Shown here one piece after another: positions 21,901 to 33,491 of a stretch of DNA of 64,000 nt. This DNA is from Volvox africanus. Its lineage: Eukaryota > Chlorophyta > Chlorophyceae > Chlamydomonadales > Volvocaceae. Within the stretch, counting starts at the first letter, position 1. The number at the start of each line of letters is the position of its first letter. The stretch lies in assembly GCA_030268105.1 (NCBI GenBank), contig BSDZ01000003.1, forward strand, positions 1,984,001 through 2,048,000, written 5' to 3'. The notes under the pieces were generated by a model. That model was given only the letters and a program-made list of their open reading frames with translations, searched no databases and had not been told where the DNA came from. A program made the translations under genes and the position numbers.

Positions 21901-23001
21901 ACTAGTAAAGCATGAGCCCCCTTGCAAATCATGCGAACTGCTGCTTTTCTGCCAACAACTACAGGTTCAGTGTGCTGACAGATAGCAGTGGTTGCATAAT
22001 GAAAGCAAGGCGCAGGTGTCATCTGATCTGGTGGCTGTCCGGCAGTAGTAAAGGGTACCTTGCAAACTAAAGTCCCCTTGCGCAGGCGCAAAGACTTAGA
22101 CTCATAGTCAAGGACAGCCCCATACTGTGCTGGGGCGGAAGAACCCAAGATATACGTGGCAGCATCAGTTAGCTCAGGCAACACGTATGGGCGGACATTC
22201 AACCTTAAAGGACCTGCAGATAGACGAAGATTAACCTGCCCCAAGATAGCCTGCTTACCCCCATCAGCAAGGGTAACTTCTGACCAGGAGCATGGGCTAG
22301 GTTTCAGGCCAAGCTGCGTAACCACTGATGCCGAAATGAAGTCATCATTGGCTCCGGAGTTGGCTAGGGCAGTGAACGTACGACCTGCCGTACTCACGGT
22401 GATCAGAGGTACACCAGCACCTATCAGGGCAGCAGCTTAAGGCAAGCAGAGAACTGAAATACAGGGTTCAGTCTCAGGCACGCCCTCCTGAACCGGTTTA
22501 GGAGCAGCAAACCAGACGTCAACAAAGTATGGGCTTCCAGGGAGCTGAACGACCTCACCTGCCATATCAAGGCTATGGAAAAGAGCTGTCCCTGGATTAA
22601 ACCTTAAGACCCGTTGCATTCCCGACAGAAAAGAAGGTTTGCGTCGGGACACATACTCAGGCAGCAAGATGCATGCTGAGGTATCAGGGTGTTGACGTTT
22701 GCATGCCCTAAAGTGAGCTAATTGCTTCTGTAGCTCGCAGAGTGAAGAGGGAGTGAACAAAATAGTGTGCCCACCCAAGTTAGCGGAGGATAGGGTGCGA
22801 CCTTGAGGCTCAAATAGATTACAAAAGCCATCAAAGCCGGCACGGACAGTTCGTGCATCAAAAGAAAAACGTCTCCCTATCACCTGCTCCACTTGGTTTA
22901 AAACAGAGGGCAAAAGCCCGTACTGCACGGCACTTTGCTACCATCTGGCCCACAGCAAAGACCCCAGGTGGTGATCCCTCTATACCAGCCTGGGCAAGTT
23001 C
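18963..23001 (-). pseudogene. pol: pol of copy G, family 3
   Basis: The most diverged pol in the window. The protease region near 22350 reads [11 protein letters not shown], with Asn instead of the usual Asp and Thr, so the active-site Asp appears lost. RT (CIDYRGLNA near 21560, YLDD near 21265), RNase H (TDHKPLTF near 20630), integrase (SMDFIVALP near 20050, GQTERVN near 19765), GPY/F motif and chromodomain (HEYLVKWSGYSSEHN near 19070) are all recognisable; it ends in TGA at 18963. Lesions include stops near 21495, a frameshift in the integrase finger near 20240, TGA near 19584, a frameshift near 19190, and a frameshift near 22930 that offsets the gag-pol phase. Confidence 0.9.
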
Positions 23002-23496
23002 CTAGTGGTCCTTACCCTTATTTTTCTCTGCCCCCAGCATTGGGCAGGAGTCGACCCTATGTTGGTCGGAACCGCAACGGAGGCACATCCCATGTTGTTT
23101 ACGAAAATGGAACTCCCGTCTAGTACATTTGAATGTGGTTAAATACTCCGCCAGGTTCTGCTTAGGCCCCTTCTTCTGCACGTGGCACCCTTTTGGGGCC
23201 AAGTGCCTCCCCTGATGTCCGCCGCCCCTCTTAGACTTACCGGCACCCTTAACCTGCCGCGGCTGATCTTCGTGCCCGGTGATGTCTGGACGAACGGATG
23301 CAGCCCGCGGTTTTTTGGTCGGGGGGGCCGGGGTCTCTTCGTCAGGGTCGTCGCAGGCCATGTCCTGTACCGACAGCATGTTCATTTTGGGACGGGCCAG
23401 TTTGTCAGATTCCCGTCGGGCCAGTAACCTAAGTTCAGCTCCCAGGGAGAACTGAACCAAGTCTGTATATGACTTAAAGGTTTTACCCGACAGGTC
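23002..23496 (-). pseudogene. gag: gag C-terminal half of copy G
   Basis: Continues the gag that starts to the right of copy H: the codons at 23496 and 30881 meet once H is removed. It has a basic region (KKPRAA) and a CCHC knuckle CLRCGSDQHRVDSC with the canonical C-X2-C-X4-H-X4-C spacing, one residue longer than in families 1 and 2. It ends in UAG followed by G at about 23002. Pol follows originally in the same frame. Confidence 0.88.
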
Positions 23497-23501
23497 AGTT
23501 G

Positions 23502-24334
23502 TGTTGTACCTCTCCTTCGTGTTTGCTCATCAGTATCTGCGCGTCTGAAGACTTGCCACACCAATGCGCGAGCACTTGCAAGTACAGCAAGGCAAGCGCG
23601 AGCAAACAGAGACAGCGGAAGACTTCAAACAAGAAGAGATATAACTTACAGTCTTACAAATCGAAGCGGTGCAATGGACGCAATCGCCGTCAGCGCCGGA
23701 AGCAAGCAATCATCACGCGGCGGTGAATAGTGAAGTTTAGGCTTAGCTCGGGCTAAGTAGAATAGCGTATAGCAATAATAATGTAGAACACACGAGTGTT
23801 CTCTGGTGTCAAATATCTTATCTTGCTTAGCCGTCCTCGCATCTGTTATACTCGCAGTATCACAATGTTGTACGATTCACACTAGGAGGCCGATCCTAAG
23901 TGTGACAACCCTACTGCGTATAGGCGATGTCCAAGCATAACAACGTATAAGCCTTTCCGGCATTCACATGATGCAAGGGTCCGAATAACGATATTCGGTT
24001 GCAAGGCATGCATTGCGACGAGTGCGGCGCTCTGAACGTGTGCTGTAATGAAGTAACATTATATCAAATAATATTACTTATCGTTTCATAGCACGAGCAT
24101 AGTGCACACTTCAATGATTTGGGATTTTATGCATGCTAGGCGGATTTGCCATGATGCGATGTCGCGATGGATAATGGTGTCATGCCAGATGCATATATAA
24201 ATATATACGAATACATTTATATCATGCAAGTTCATTCATATGCATTGATGGTTCATGCGTTCATCAAGATAGCACTTCGCCTCGTAGGGTCGTATCGACC
24301 TACGCATCGGCGGGAAACGAACCGTAGCACAACA
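23502..24334 (-). repeat. Family-1 LTR (3' LTR of copy H)
   Basis: An 833-bp LTR in minus orientation. Plus-strand ends are TGTTGTACCTCTCC and CGTAGCACAACA. It carries the AT-rich and GC-rich palindromes described for family 1. The adjoining polypurine tract lies at 24335-24350. Confidence 0.95.
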
Positions 24335-24393
24335 ATTATCCCCCCTCCCGTATGCAGCGTCCTCGCTGCTTCATACAGCATCGACTGCAAGGG

Positions 24394-27300
24394 TCATTGG
24401 GCTTGCGTGGCACGTTTGCGGGCTTCTTCGAGCAGGGGCTTCATGTCCTGTGAGAAGTTGCATGCCGGTTCCCATGAGTTGTGCTCGCTGGTATACCCTG
24501 TCCACTTGACCAAGTACTCGTGTACTGCTGCTGCGTTAGAAGGCTCAGGGACGGGTTCCGTACCACGATAAGGACGGACAAGTGATACGTGAAACGTGGG
24601 GTGAATGGTCATATCAGCGGGCAATGCAAGCTCCACAGCCACATTCCCAACCATGCGCATGACAGGATACGGACCAATCCAGCGGGGTAAGAGTTTTCGG
24701 GATCCATCAGCCAAGGAACGCAAGTTCTTGGTGCTTAGCAACACGAGTTGCCCTTCCGAAAACGTCACATCCTGCTTGGATTTGTTGTAGTATTCCGTCG
24801 TTCGTTGCTGCGCCGCGTCCAAACACGACTTCGCGTCTGTGATTCGGGACAAAAGACTTGGCAAAAAGTTTAGCAGCAGGCACGTTCACTTCCAACTCAC
24901 ACCACACGGGTAGCGCGGGATGAAACCCATAGTTAAGAAAGAACGGACTTTTGCCTGTAGAGTGGTTAACAGCGTTGTTAAGCGTGAATTCTGCCGCAGT
25001 CAAATACGTATCCCAAACGAGGGGTGTGTGACCAGCATAATTGCGCAACATATCACCCAACGTGCGGTTTGTGCGTTCGGTTTGACCATCAGTCTGCGGG
25101 TAATACGCTGTGCTCAGGTTGACACGCATGCCAACTAGCTTGCAGAGCGCTTCCCAAAACTTAGACGTGAACTGCCCACCGTGGTCCGAGATCACATTTT
25201 TGGGAACCCCGTGTAACCGAACCACATTATCGAAAAACAAACGTGCGGTTTGCTCAGTCGTGCAGGATGATGTGCATGGTGCTAGGTGGACCATCTTAGT
25301 CAGGCGATCGACCATTACGAACACCGCATCATATCCCCCCTCAGTTTTGGGCAGCGCGACTACGAAGTCCATGGAAACACTCTCCCAAGGCGCATCCGGG
25401 ACAGGCAACGGTTGCAACAACCCATGACCCTTACCGGACAAAGCCTTATTGCGCTGGCACAGACTGCATGTCTGTACGAAGTTCGCCGCATCGTTAGCCA
25501 AACGAGGCCACCAAAAGGAACGTTGCACCAACTCGACCAACCGCTTGCTACCAGGGTGTCCTGCTAACAGGTCCTCGTGGAACCGTGCAAGGATGTCGTA
25601 GCGTAACGCGTCGTCGTTCGGAACGACGATTTGCGTACCTGCACCCTCCGTCCGTAGCCAAAGGCCATTCTGCTTGCGAAGGTTTTCTACATTAGCCGGC
25701 TCCGAGAACCAGGCATCTGCGTTGTAGGCAACCTTTAACGGCTCCGCGAGGTCCATCGCGATCGGCACCTCCTCGTTATGCGGCCGCACGACGGGTGCTG
25801 CTAAAATTGCAGCGTGTAGCGACGGATGTCGACTGAGAGCATCGGCAATATTCAGTTTACCAGAAATGTACTCCCAGGTGCAGTCGAACCTAGCTAGGTA
25901 TTCCATCCACCTAGCCTGACGGCGGTTCAACGTCGGAACGCTTTGCAAAAACGTTAGGGGCTTGTGGTCAGTCTTTAAAGTAAATGGGCGTCCCTCGAGG
26001 TAACAGCGCCATTCCCTTAAAGCATGCAGCACGGCCAGAAGCTCCTGTTCCCCGGTGGTGTAGCGAATCTCCGCACCAGAAAACTTCTTACTCGTGAAGG
26101 CGATCGGTCACCCTTCCTGTAACAATACAGCGCCGCTTCCAAATATTGAGGCATCAGACACCACCTCAACACGAAACGGCAACGAGTAATCAGGGAATGC
26201 AAGGGTGACATCTTCGGCAACGGTTCGCTTGAACTCTTTGAATGCCCGCTGGCATTGCGACGTCCACGACTCGAGCGAAACGAAAACGCCTTTGCGAGTT
26301 AAGTTAGTAAGCGGGGCCGCAATGATGGAATATTTTTCAATGAACTTTCGGAAATAATTGGTCAAGCCAAGGAACTTACGCAGCTCCGTGAGGTTCTGAG
26401 GCGCGGGCCAATCGCGAACCACGGCGACCTTCCGCGGGTCCATCTTCACACCAGTGGCCGACACAATGTGGCCCAAATATTCCACCTGAGGCTGCACCCA
26501 AAAGCATTTGGCGCGTTTAGCAAATAATTGCTCCCGCCTCATAACGTCGAGCACGAGCCGAAGATGCTCCAAGTGCTCCTCGTGCGTCTTAGAATAAACC
26601 AAGATGTCATCCAGATAGCAAACAACGAACCTGTCGATAAACGGCCTAAACATTCGGTCCATAACCGCCTGAAACGTCCCAGGGGCATTAGTCAAGCCAA
26701 ACGATAGGACCGTATACTCGAAATGACCGAAGGGCGTCCGAAAAGCGGTTTTCATGAATATCAGAGGCAGCGATGCGGATCTGATTATAGCCCTGTTGCA
26801 AGTCAATCGAGGAAAAATAAGCCGATCCCTTCAGCTTATCCAACAGGTCGTCAACGCGTGGCAAAGGGTAGCGATTTTTCACCGTACTCGCATTTAACCC
26901 CCAGTAATCGATGCACATGCGCAAGGTCCCATCCTTCTTACCGACAAACAAAATCGGTGCAGTATACGGGGATGTGCTGGGGCGTATCATACCCTTCGCG
27001 AGTAAATCCGTCACCTGGCGCTTCACCTCGTCCAGCTCCAATGGACTCAACCTGTACATTGGCCGGGCCGTAGGCTGCGCTCCAGGCATGAGAGGGATTG
27101 TGTGATCAACAGGACGCATAGGTGGTAGGCCAGGGATATCTTTGAAGACGTCCTCATACTGCGACAGTAGGGCCTCAACCTCACGATCGACAGAAATCTG
27201 CGCGGTGGTGGCACAACAGCCCACCCGCGGCCTCAAAAGCAGTCCGTGGGCACCCTTCCGTAACAAACGGACGGCCTCCTTACGCCCGACTAGCTCTGGT

Positions 27301-28340
27301 TCGATTCGCGCAGCCATTGCGGTCACAGCGAAATTAACCATAGGCACCGCCTCAGCTTTGCCCTCCTTTGGTGTGACATGTTCGAACGACAGGAAAGGTA
27401 CCTTAATCGACAGAGTACCCTTGCACATATGCAGGGTTGCGGTCTCCATGTCGATGCGCGCGCGGTACTGCCGTAATGTTGAAGACCCCATTATGTACGG
27501 TGCAGTCTCTGCTAAGCCCTGCAGCACGTACGGCCGGGTCACAACACGCAAAGGGCCTATCGATAGGCTAAGGGTAATCCTGCCCACGATGGGATGCTTA
27601 CCGCCGTCAGCAAGGGTAACCTGTGGACAATCAGACGACTCTGGGGACAACCCCAGCGCATTCACCTCTGCGACAGAGATGAAGTCGTCGCTGGCACCGG
27701 TGTCAACAAGTGCCTTCAGAGTACAGCCATTCAAACCGATCTGAACCACTGGGACACGGTTATCTACGAAAGACTGCCCAGCAGATAACGTTAGTGCACT
27801 TAGGGCGGGTCCGTAACCTACGGCACCCTCATCAGGAGCTTCGTACCAAACGTCAACTGAGTAGGATGTGCCTGGCCACGGAGCCAGCATACCCTCCCGA
27901 TCCACACCATTAAACAAAACGGTGCCCGGCTCGAACCGGTGGACACACCGCATACCCCTCAACGATGCCTCTGCCTTGCGCCGACAGAAAGCGGGGAGTA
28001 ATACACATGCGGCGGTGCCTGGATATTGACGCCTACATCTCCTGTAAACGGCCAACTGTTCCAACATCTCGCGCAGAGACGAGGGGATGAACAAAACCAC
28101 GTGGTTAGACAGATCGATAGACGACAGGGGACGGTGAGGTGTAAACAAATTACACAACGGGTCGAAGCAGAGAAGTCCCGTGCGTCCGTCAAGCGTGATG
28201 CGTCGTGCAATGACTCGCTCGATGTGTCCAAGTACGCAAGGCAACAATGCCTTCACGGCTGGCCGTAAGGATGACCACCGACCACGTGTGAGTTCAGAAA
28301 TCCCGGGTGGTGCCCCCTCCACAGGAACCCGGGCAAGCCC
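24394..28340 (-). pseudogene. pol: pol of copy H
   Basis: Protease (VDTGASDDF near 27690), RT ([13 protein letters not shown] near 26610), RNase H (TDHKPLT near 25960), integrase finger, DDE core and GPY/F motif, then a C-terminal chromodomain ending in TGA at 24394. Lesions: a one-base frameshift near 26753, TGA for CGA at 26108, and a one-base deletion near 24855. An in-frame deletion of about 123 bp removes the linker between GPY/F and the chromodomain; copy A retains it. Frame phase follows directly from the gag UAG. Confidence 0.93.
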
Positions 28341-29576
28341 CTATTTTGGCTGAGGTACAAACGGCGGCAGTAACGGGCAATCCTTCGTAGGATGACTCTC
28401 CGCGCACCGTAGACAAACATTGGCCGCTTTCCGACGTTCAAACTCGGAACGATTGCAATTCCATTTTGGCATAAACGAGTCATCCGTGCGAGTCCGCTTC
28501 GCATTGGGGTCAGAGTGCTGTGCAGCTGCCGACGACGGCGCACCACCACGCTTCCTGCTCTTAGCCGGGTCCGAGCTCGGACCTGCTCCTCCTGACCCGC
28601 GGACACCCGAGCTAGCGCCCCCGCGCACCTGGCGTTGCCGGTTGCTGCGTCGCGTCGCGGCAGTAAGCGTGGGGCGGGTTGCTCCGAAGTCCTGGTCAAG
28701 AGCTATGGCTTCCCCAAGCGGATCCTGCACTTGCACGGCATTTGCACGAGGGGCAGACTTGACTTCTTCCTCACCGGCAAGGAGTCGTATCTCCGTGCCC
28801 TTAGCAAAAGCGACCAAAGCATCATACGACTTGATCTGCGCTCCAACCAAGTCAGTAGCGCACCATTTAGCCAAAAGTTTCGTCAGGCCTTGCCTAAACC
28901 AAAAGACACGCTCGGATTCAGTGAGGTCAGCAATGGGAGTCACAAGTGCTTCGAAGTGTGACTGGTACGCAGGTACATTTTCATCCCGACACATGTGGTA
29001 GCTACCGGCTGCCAAAACCTTACGAGCTTCCACATCGCGTGCTTGAACCTCAGTAGCGAATCGTGCGAGCAAAGCGGCGACCAACTCGTCAAAAGCATAG
29101 TTGCCCCGGGCGTTGGTCCAATTGCGATACCAGTCCTTCGCTGAGCCCTCGAGGGTGTTACCAACGAAGAGACACCTGATACCGTCATTATCGCCACCAT
29201 GAACAGCCTGGAGATACTTTTTAGCGTCACACACGTACGCACGAGTTGCATCGGCTATGCTATGCCCCGGTGTCTTGTCGGTCAGCGAAATATTGACCCT
29301 AGGAACGGGAATCGACAATCTCATCACCTCAGGGATGTCATCATGCCCTCAAGCTTGAGGTAATGGCAGAACCCTTGGTCCAGCAGTGTTGTCCATATTG
29401 GTGTTAACTGCTGAATGCGGCACAATTAAGTGAGCAGGGGTCTGAAGGACAAGGGGCTCTTGAGTGGCTCGCGTGCCAACAGTCTCAAGACCTCTATCCG
29501 GCGCTCTAGCAGCCACAACAAAATCGGGTTGGCTAGCTAGGCTAGTGTGCGGCGTATCATCGTGTTCCGCGGACAT
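28341..29576 (-). pseudogene. gag: gag of copy H
   Basis: ATG at 29576, UAG at 28341-28343 followed by G, with pol in the same frame. Capsid-like core (CLFVGNTLEGSAKDWYRNW, ALLARFATEV), acidic/Pro-rich linker, and CCHC knuckle CLRCAESHPTKDC near 28400. The only break is TGA for CGA near 29347. Nearly identical to copy A gag. Confidence 0.92.
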
Positions 29577-29663
29577 GGAGCACGAAGCGATACCCTAGGT
29601 TTGCGTAATAGAAGCCGACTTCTATCGCAAAGGCAAGAGAACAAAGCGGTTCGGTGAGCCTAC

Positions 29664-29975
29664 CAACAGTACTCTTGAGAAGATTCAGTAAACTCAGCAA
29701 GTACTTGCCCAGCTGAGTCCTGATCTCCGTAGTTTGTGCGATGAGAGTCGCCAAATGGTCCGGACGAAAACCGGTCTCAGTCGCCGCGGCAAGCAATGCC
29801 GGTGCACTGAGATTACCTGCGACTCAGAGCGTACACTTACACAACAAGTGCAGCAATCTAAGCAAAAGCAATTAAACGATTACAAACCGGAAGCGGCAGC
29901 GTCCAAAACGGCGCGGCCTAGGTCTTCGGCAAAAGTATCTAGCGGTCCTTGTAATTGGTCGCTGGAACTCGCCAA
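29664..29975 (-). pseudogene. Split leader frame of copy H
   Basis: Exon 1 at 29888-29975 and exon 2 at 29664-29816, same sizes (88 and 153 nt) and borders as copy A. The exon-1 start codon has become TTG, so this copy lacks the ATG. The exon-2 donor remains GTTG|gtaggc. Confidence 0.5.
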
Positions 29976-30020
29976 AGAAAGAGCCTACTTCCGATTAGAC
30001 AAAGAGAGATAGTTAGGCAA

Positions 30021-30039
30021 CGAACCTGTCTCGATACCA
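30021..30039 (-). promoter_or_regulatory. Primer-binding site of copy H
   Basis: The minus strand reads TGGTATCGAGACAGGTTCG starting three bases from the LTR end at 30043. It is complementary to a tRNA 3' end. Confidence 0.8.
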
Positions 30040-30042
30040 ATT

Positions 30043-30875
30043 TGTTGTACCTCTCCTTCGTGTTTGCTCATCAGTATCTGCGCATCTGAAGACTTGCGAC
30101 ACCAATGCGCGAGCACTTGCAAGTACAGCAAGGCAAGCGCGAGCAAACAGAGACAGCGGAAGACTTCAAACAAGAAGAGATATAACTTACAGTCTTACAA
30201 ATCGAAGCGGTGCAATGGACGCAATCGCCGTCAGCGCCGGAAGCAAGCAATCATCACGCGGCGGTGAATAGCGAAGTTTAGGCTTAGCTCGGGCTAAGTA
30301 GAATAGCGTATAGCAATAATAATGTAGAACACACGAGTGTTCTCTGGTGTCGAATATCTTATCTTGCTTAGCCGTCCTCGCATCTGTTATACTCGCAGCA
30401 TCACAATGTCGTACGATTCACACTAGGAGGCCGATCCTAAGTGTGACAACCCTACTGCGTATAGGCGATGTCCAAGCATAACAACGTATAAGCCTTTCCG
30501 GCATTCGCATGATGCAAGGGTCCGAATAACGATATTCGGTTGCAAGGCATGCATCGCGACGAGTGCGGCGCTCTCAACGTGTGCTGTAATGAAGTAACAT
30601 TATATCAAATAATATTACTTATCGTTTCGTAGCACGAGCATAATGCGCACTTCAATGATTTGGGATTTCATGCATGCTAGGCGGATTTGCCATGATGCGA
30701 TGTCGCGATGGATAATGGTGTCATGCCAAATGCATATATAAATATATACGAATACATTTATATCATGCAAGTTCATTCATATGCATTGATGGTTCATGCG
30801 TTCATCAAGATAGCACTTCGCCTCGTAGGGTCGTATCGACCTACGCATTGGCGGGAAACGAACCGTAGCACAACA
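30043..30875 (-). repeat. Family-1 LTR (5' LTR of copy H)
   Basis: 833 bp, equal in length to the partner at 23502-24334. Most differences between the two are C/T or G/A at CpG positions. Ends CGTAGCACAACA, then the target duplication AGTTG. Confidence 0.95.
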
Positions 30876-30880
30876 AGTTG

Positions 30881-32781
30881 CACAGTCCCCACTAAGGTCG
30901 GATGACAGGCCCTGCTGAAACCAAAACACACGATCACTATCAGACAGGTCCGCAATGGGCGTGACAAGAGCCTCAAAGCGGCTCTGATAGGCAGAGACAG
31001 TTTCTCCAGGGCGCATGCGGTGTTTGCCAGCATTTAATTTCAGGCGTGCCTCAGTGTCACGTGACTGGACCTGGGGTGCAAAACGGACAAGCAGTGCTTC
31101 TAGCAGTTCCTCAGATGTATAGGAATCCCTTGCGTTAGTCCATAATCTTGCCGCGCCTTCAAAGGCAGTGGCCAAGAAAAGACGGCGCGTAGAGTCCTGT
31201 TGACCCCCACGGGCTGTGGCAAAGTAGTTCCTAACATTACGGACAAAGGCCCGTGTTAGAGGCGCAGCAACTCGTCCTAAATCAGAAAGCTTTACATCCG
31301 TAGGGATATTCAGCTTAGGCACTGTGATCGCTATTTTTATCACCTCGTCCTCATGTCCAGTATGAGGAGGCCCAGGTGGCCTGGAAGAGGTGCCCGCAAC
31401 AGCAGCACAAGTTGTTGCAGCGGCAGCGGGAGCCATCCCAGGAATATCCACGGCACCAGGTGTCAAATGGTTTGACACTACAGCAGGGCCATGAACATAA
31501 AAAGGGGATGGGGCATAAATAGGTGATGTAGGTGCCTCAGGGGATGCTGTGCCGCCTTGCCTGGGAAGAGGTGAAGGCTGGTTCGGAAGGTCGATACCAC
31601 CTGCCACAGCAGCATTTGGTGGCTGTGTCAACCTAGAGAGCCATTCCCACCTATTCGCTTGGCTAGCATTAACAGCAATCCGGCCAACAAACTGAAAGGT
31701 GTTGGCAGCAAGAGCCGAGACAGCATTTGCTAAGTTTGAGGCTTGCATAATGTATGCCTGAAAGCCTAACAGATCGAACTGCGAGTGACCGTTCTGGCGA
31801 AAGGCAAAGCAAAGGCAAGGACCAGGGCCTACCCAACGCTTGGATGCCTTCGATGAACTTCAAAAATTTTGAAGTCCACGCGTGAAGTTGATTTGCGATG
31901 GATCGGAGTGACTGGGCAGAAGTGCCGCTCCGACGGGTCTGAGGTGTTGACACTGCAGAAGCACGCACGGCGGTTGGAACAAACACAATACCTTTCAAGT
32001 AATATATATGTATTAGTGAAAGCCGAAGTGAATTCATGAAGTCGACTCCTCGTCGGATTCGATGCGAAGGTACTATCGAACCGGAACTACAGGGATTCCT
32101 CAGCATAACTGCAATACAAGTTCTATATGAGTGTTCAGGCGCGACCGTTATGGCACGACTAATATGCCCCTGGAGATCCAGGTTCTACCCCGACTGAGAG
32201 CGGGCCAAAGACCCTAATGTTAAGGGCAGGGTGCCCCCATGTCGATGGACGGTGATGACCCCAATTAAAGTGACCTGCGAGCTGACCAGTAGCGGAGTTG
32301 ACGCCTTAGTTGATTCGGCAGATTCCGCTGGATGCTGGTGGTGGGTGCTGAACTTGGGAAAACCACTGATTTCGGAGAAGTCGGCATGGGAGACTTGATG
32401 AGGGTGCCCCGAAACACCAGGGAAGGTAGGGACTGCCAGGTTAGTGGCCACGGGTGATGTACCCCCCTATATCTAGAACTTGTGTATGTGTGTAGACACA
32501 TACACAAGTTCTAGATAGAAAGCAGTGTTGCAGGAAGATATTACCTAACAGAGAAGGCAAAATTGTCTAGGTCGCGGGTCACGTTGACTAACTTAGAGAT
32601 TGACTTTAACAGAAAACACAGCCGAACTCACAGAGAGCAGGTTCTAAGTGTCACTAGACTAAGTTTGTGAATATTACAGACTGGTGGTAGCCGCAGCGAA
32701 AATGGCGGCGCTCAGCTCCTCAGGCAATGTCTCCATGTCCTTAGGGATTTCGGCAGGAGGAAGATCGTGGTCGATGTCCAT
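30881..32781 (-). pseudogene. gag: Split leader and gag N-terminal half of copy G
   Basis: Exon 1 at 32682-32781 (ATG), exon 2 at 31833-32544 and exon 3 from 31765 down to 30881, matching copy M borders and phases; internal ATG at 31748. Exon 3 joins the gag frame. Exon 2 contains a foreign 378-bp insert (32126-32503), so splicing could no longer give the original protein. The capsid-like core runs to FEALVTPIADLSDSDRVFWF and is interrupted at 30880 by copy H. The C-terminal half resumes at 23496. Confidence 0.7.
32126..32503. other. 378-bp insert of unknown origin in copy G leader
   Basis: Absent from copy M, which reads straight through ACAAGTTCTAGATAG at about 1920. The insert is bracketed by direct copies of ACAAGTTCTA (32116-32125, 32504-32513). 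Its right part forms a perfect hairpin with 19-bp arms (32473-32491 and 32496-32514, loop GTAG) that includes an inverted copy of the target. No terminal repeats of a known element were found. A short plus-frame stretch with ALVDSADSAG faintly recalls a retroviral-type protease, but this is weak. Confidence 0.7.
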
Positions 32782-32929
32782 TTATAAAAGGGTAGCTTGA
32801 GTGGCTTGAGCGTGTTGCGCGGTTAGAGTGGCTTGAGCAGTTACCACAGGAAGACTTGAGAAGGCTTGAAAAGATTTCAGCGGAAGACTTGATGAGACGT
32901 CCCAGGGAGGAACAGTCTCGATACCAGCT

Positions 32930-33352
32930 TGTTGTATATGTTACCCACGAAGGGTGGTATCAAAAGATACCGGTTGTTGTGCCAGAGCCCGATTAAGTAG
33001 AGCCGCCGACTGGGTCATACTTGAGAGACCATAAGGCCTCGAACCGGGCGTGACCTTCAGAAGTCACCACTACAACCGGAGATTCAGTGAACCAGGAACC
33101 AGATGTTCCACCATTTACCATTCAGTCGGTAAATGGCCCACTCCATACAGTTTATGGAGTAACCGACAGGTTTGGATGTTTCAGGAAGTCGGTTAGCATT
33201 GGTCGTCGACAGCCGAGACCAAATCCACGAATCGAATGCCAGATGGAAACATGAAACAGTTAATCTGATAATTAAATATATTATATTATAAAATAATAAA
33301 CAGAAAATTATTATATCTTAATGATTTACCGAAGTGCATTAAGGATACAACA
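32930..33352 (-). repeat. Family-3 LTR (5' LTR of copy G)
   Basis: 423 bp, paired with 18471-18893. Its inner edge (32930) is next to the primer-binding site, plus strand ...GTCTCGATACCAGC. Confidence 0.93.
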
Positions 33353-33491
33353 CGGTGATAAGTGAAGTTCAGGCTTAGCTCAGGCTAAGTAGAATAGCGA
33401 TTAGCAATAATAGTGTTGAACACACAAGTGTTCTCCGGTATCGAAATGTCTTGTCTTACTTAGCCGTCCTCGCATCTGTTATACTTGCAGC
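33353..33491 (-). repeat. Family-1 LTR remnant, right of copy G
   Basis: Continues the family-1 LTR sliver at 18451-18470 after the duplicated CGGTG: AAGTTCAGGCTTAGCTC and on to TCTGTTATACTTGCAG. It stops at 33491, where a family-2 LTR terminus begins. Confidence 0.85.

Larger units (their letters stand above)
23502..30875 (-). mobile_element. Copy H: complete family-1 gypsy element inside gag of copy G
   Basis: A 7,374-bp element with two 833-bp LTRs, flanked by the 5-bp duplication AGTTG (23497-23501, 30876-30880). Counting by eye, the LTRs differ at about 15 positions (1.8%). It has the complete internal order but several inactivating changes. Because it interrupts G, it is younger than G. 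Confidence 0.96.
18471..33352 (-). mobile_element. Copy G: complete family-3 gypsy element, split by copy H
   Basis: Two 423-bp LTRs (18471-18893 and 32930-33352) differ at roughly nine positions by eye. The element is flanked by the 5-bp target-site duplication CGGTG (18466-18470, 33353-33357). Without copy H and its duplication it is about 7.5 kb. Order on the minus strand: LTR, primer-binding site, leader, gag, pol, chromodomain, polypurine tract, LTR. Both gag and pol are broken. The leader carries an extra 378-bp insert. Confidence 0.93.

Noticed and set aside
26723..27744. Open frames antisense to RT and protease in several copies
   Set aside because: They recur only as mirror images of conserved pol and carry no independent signal.
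32185..32451. 88-residue minus-strand frame in the 378-bp insert
   Set aside because: No domain, no splice or start context, and the insert is too short to judge coding.
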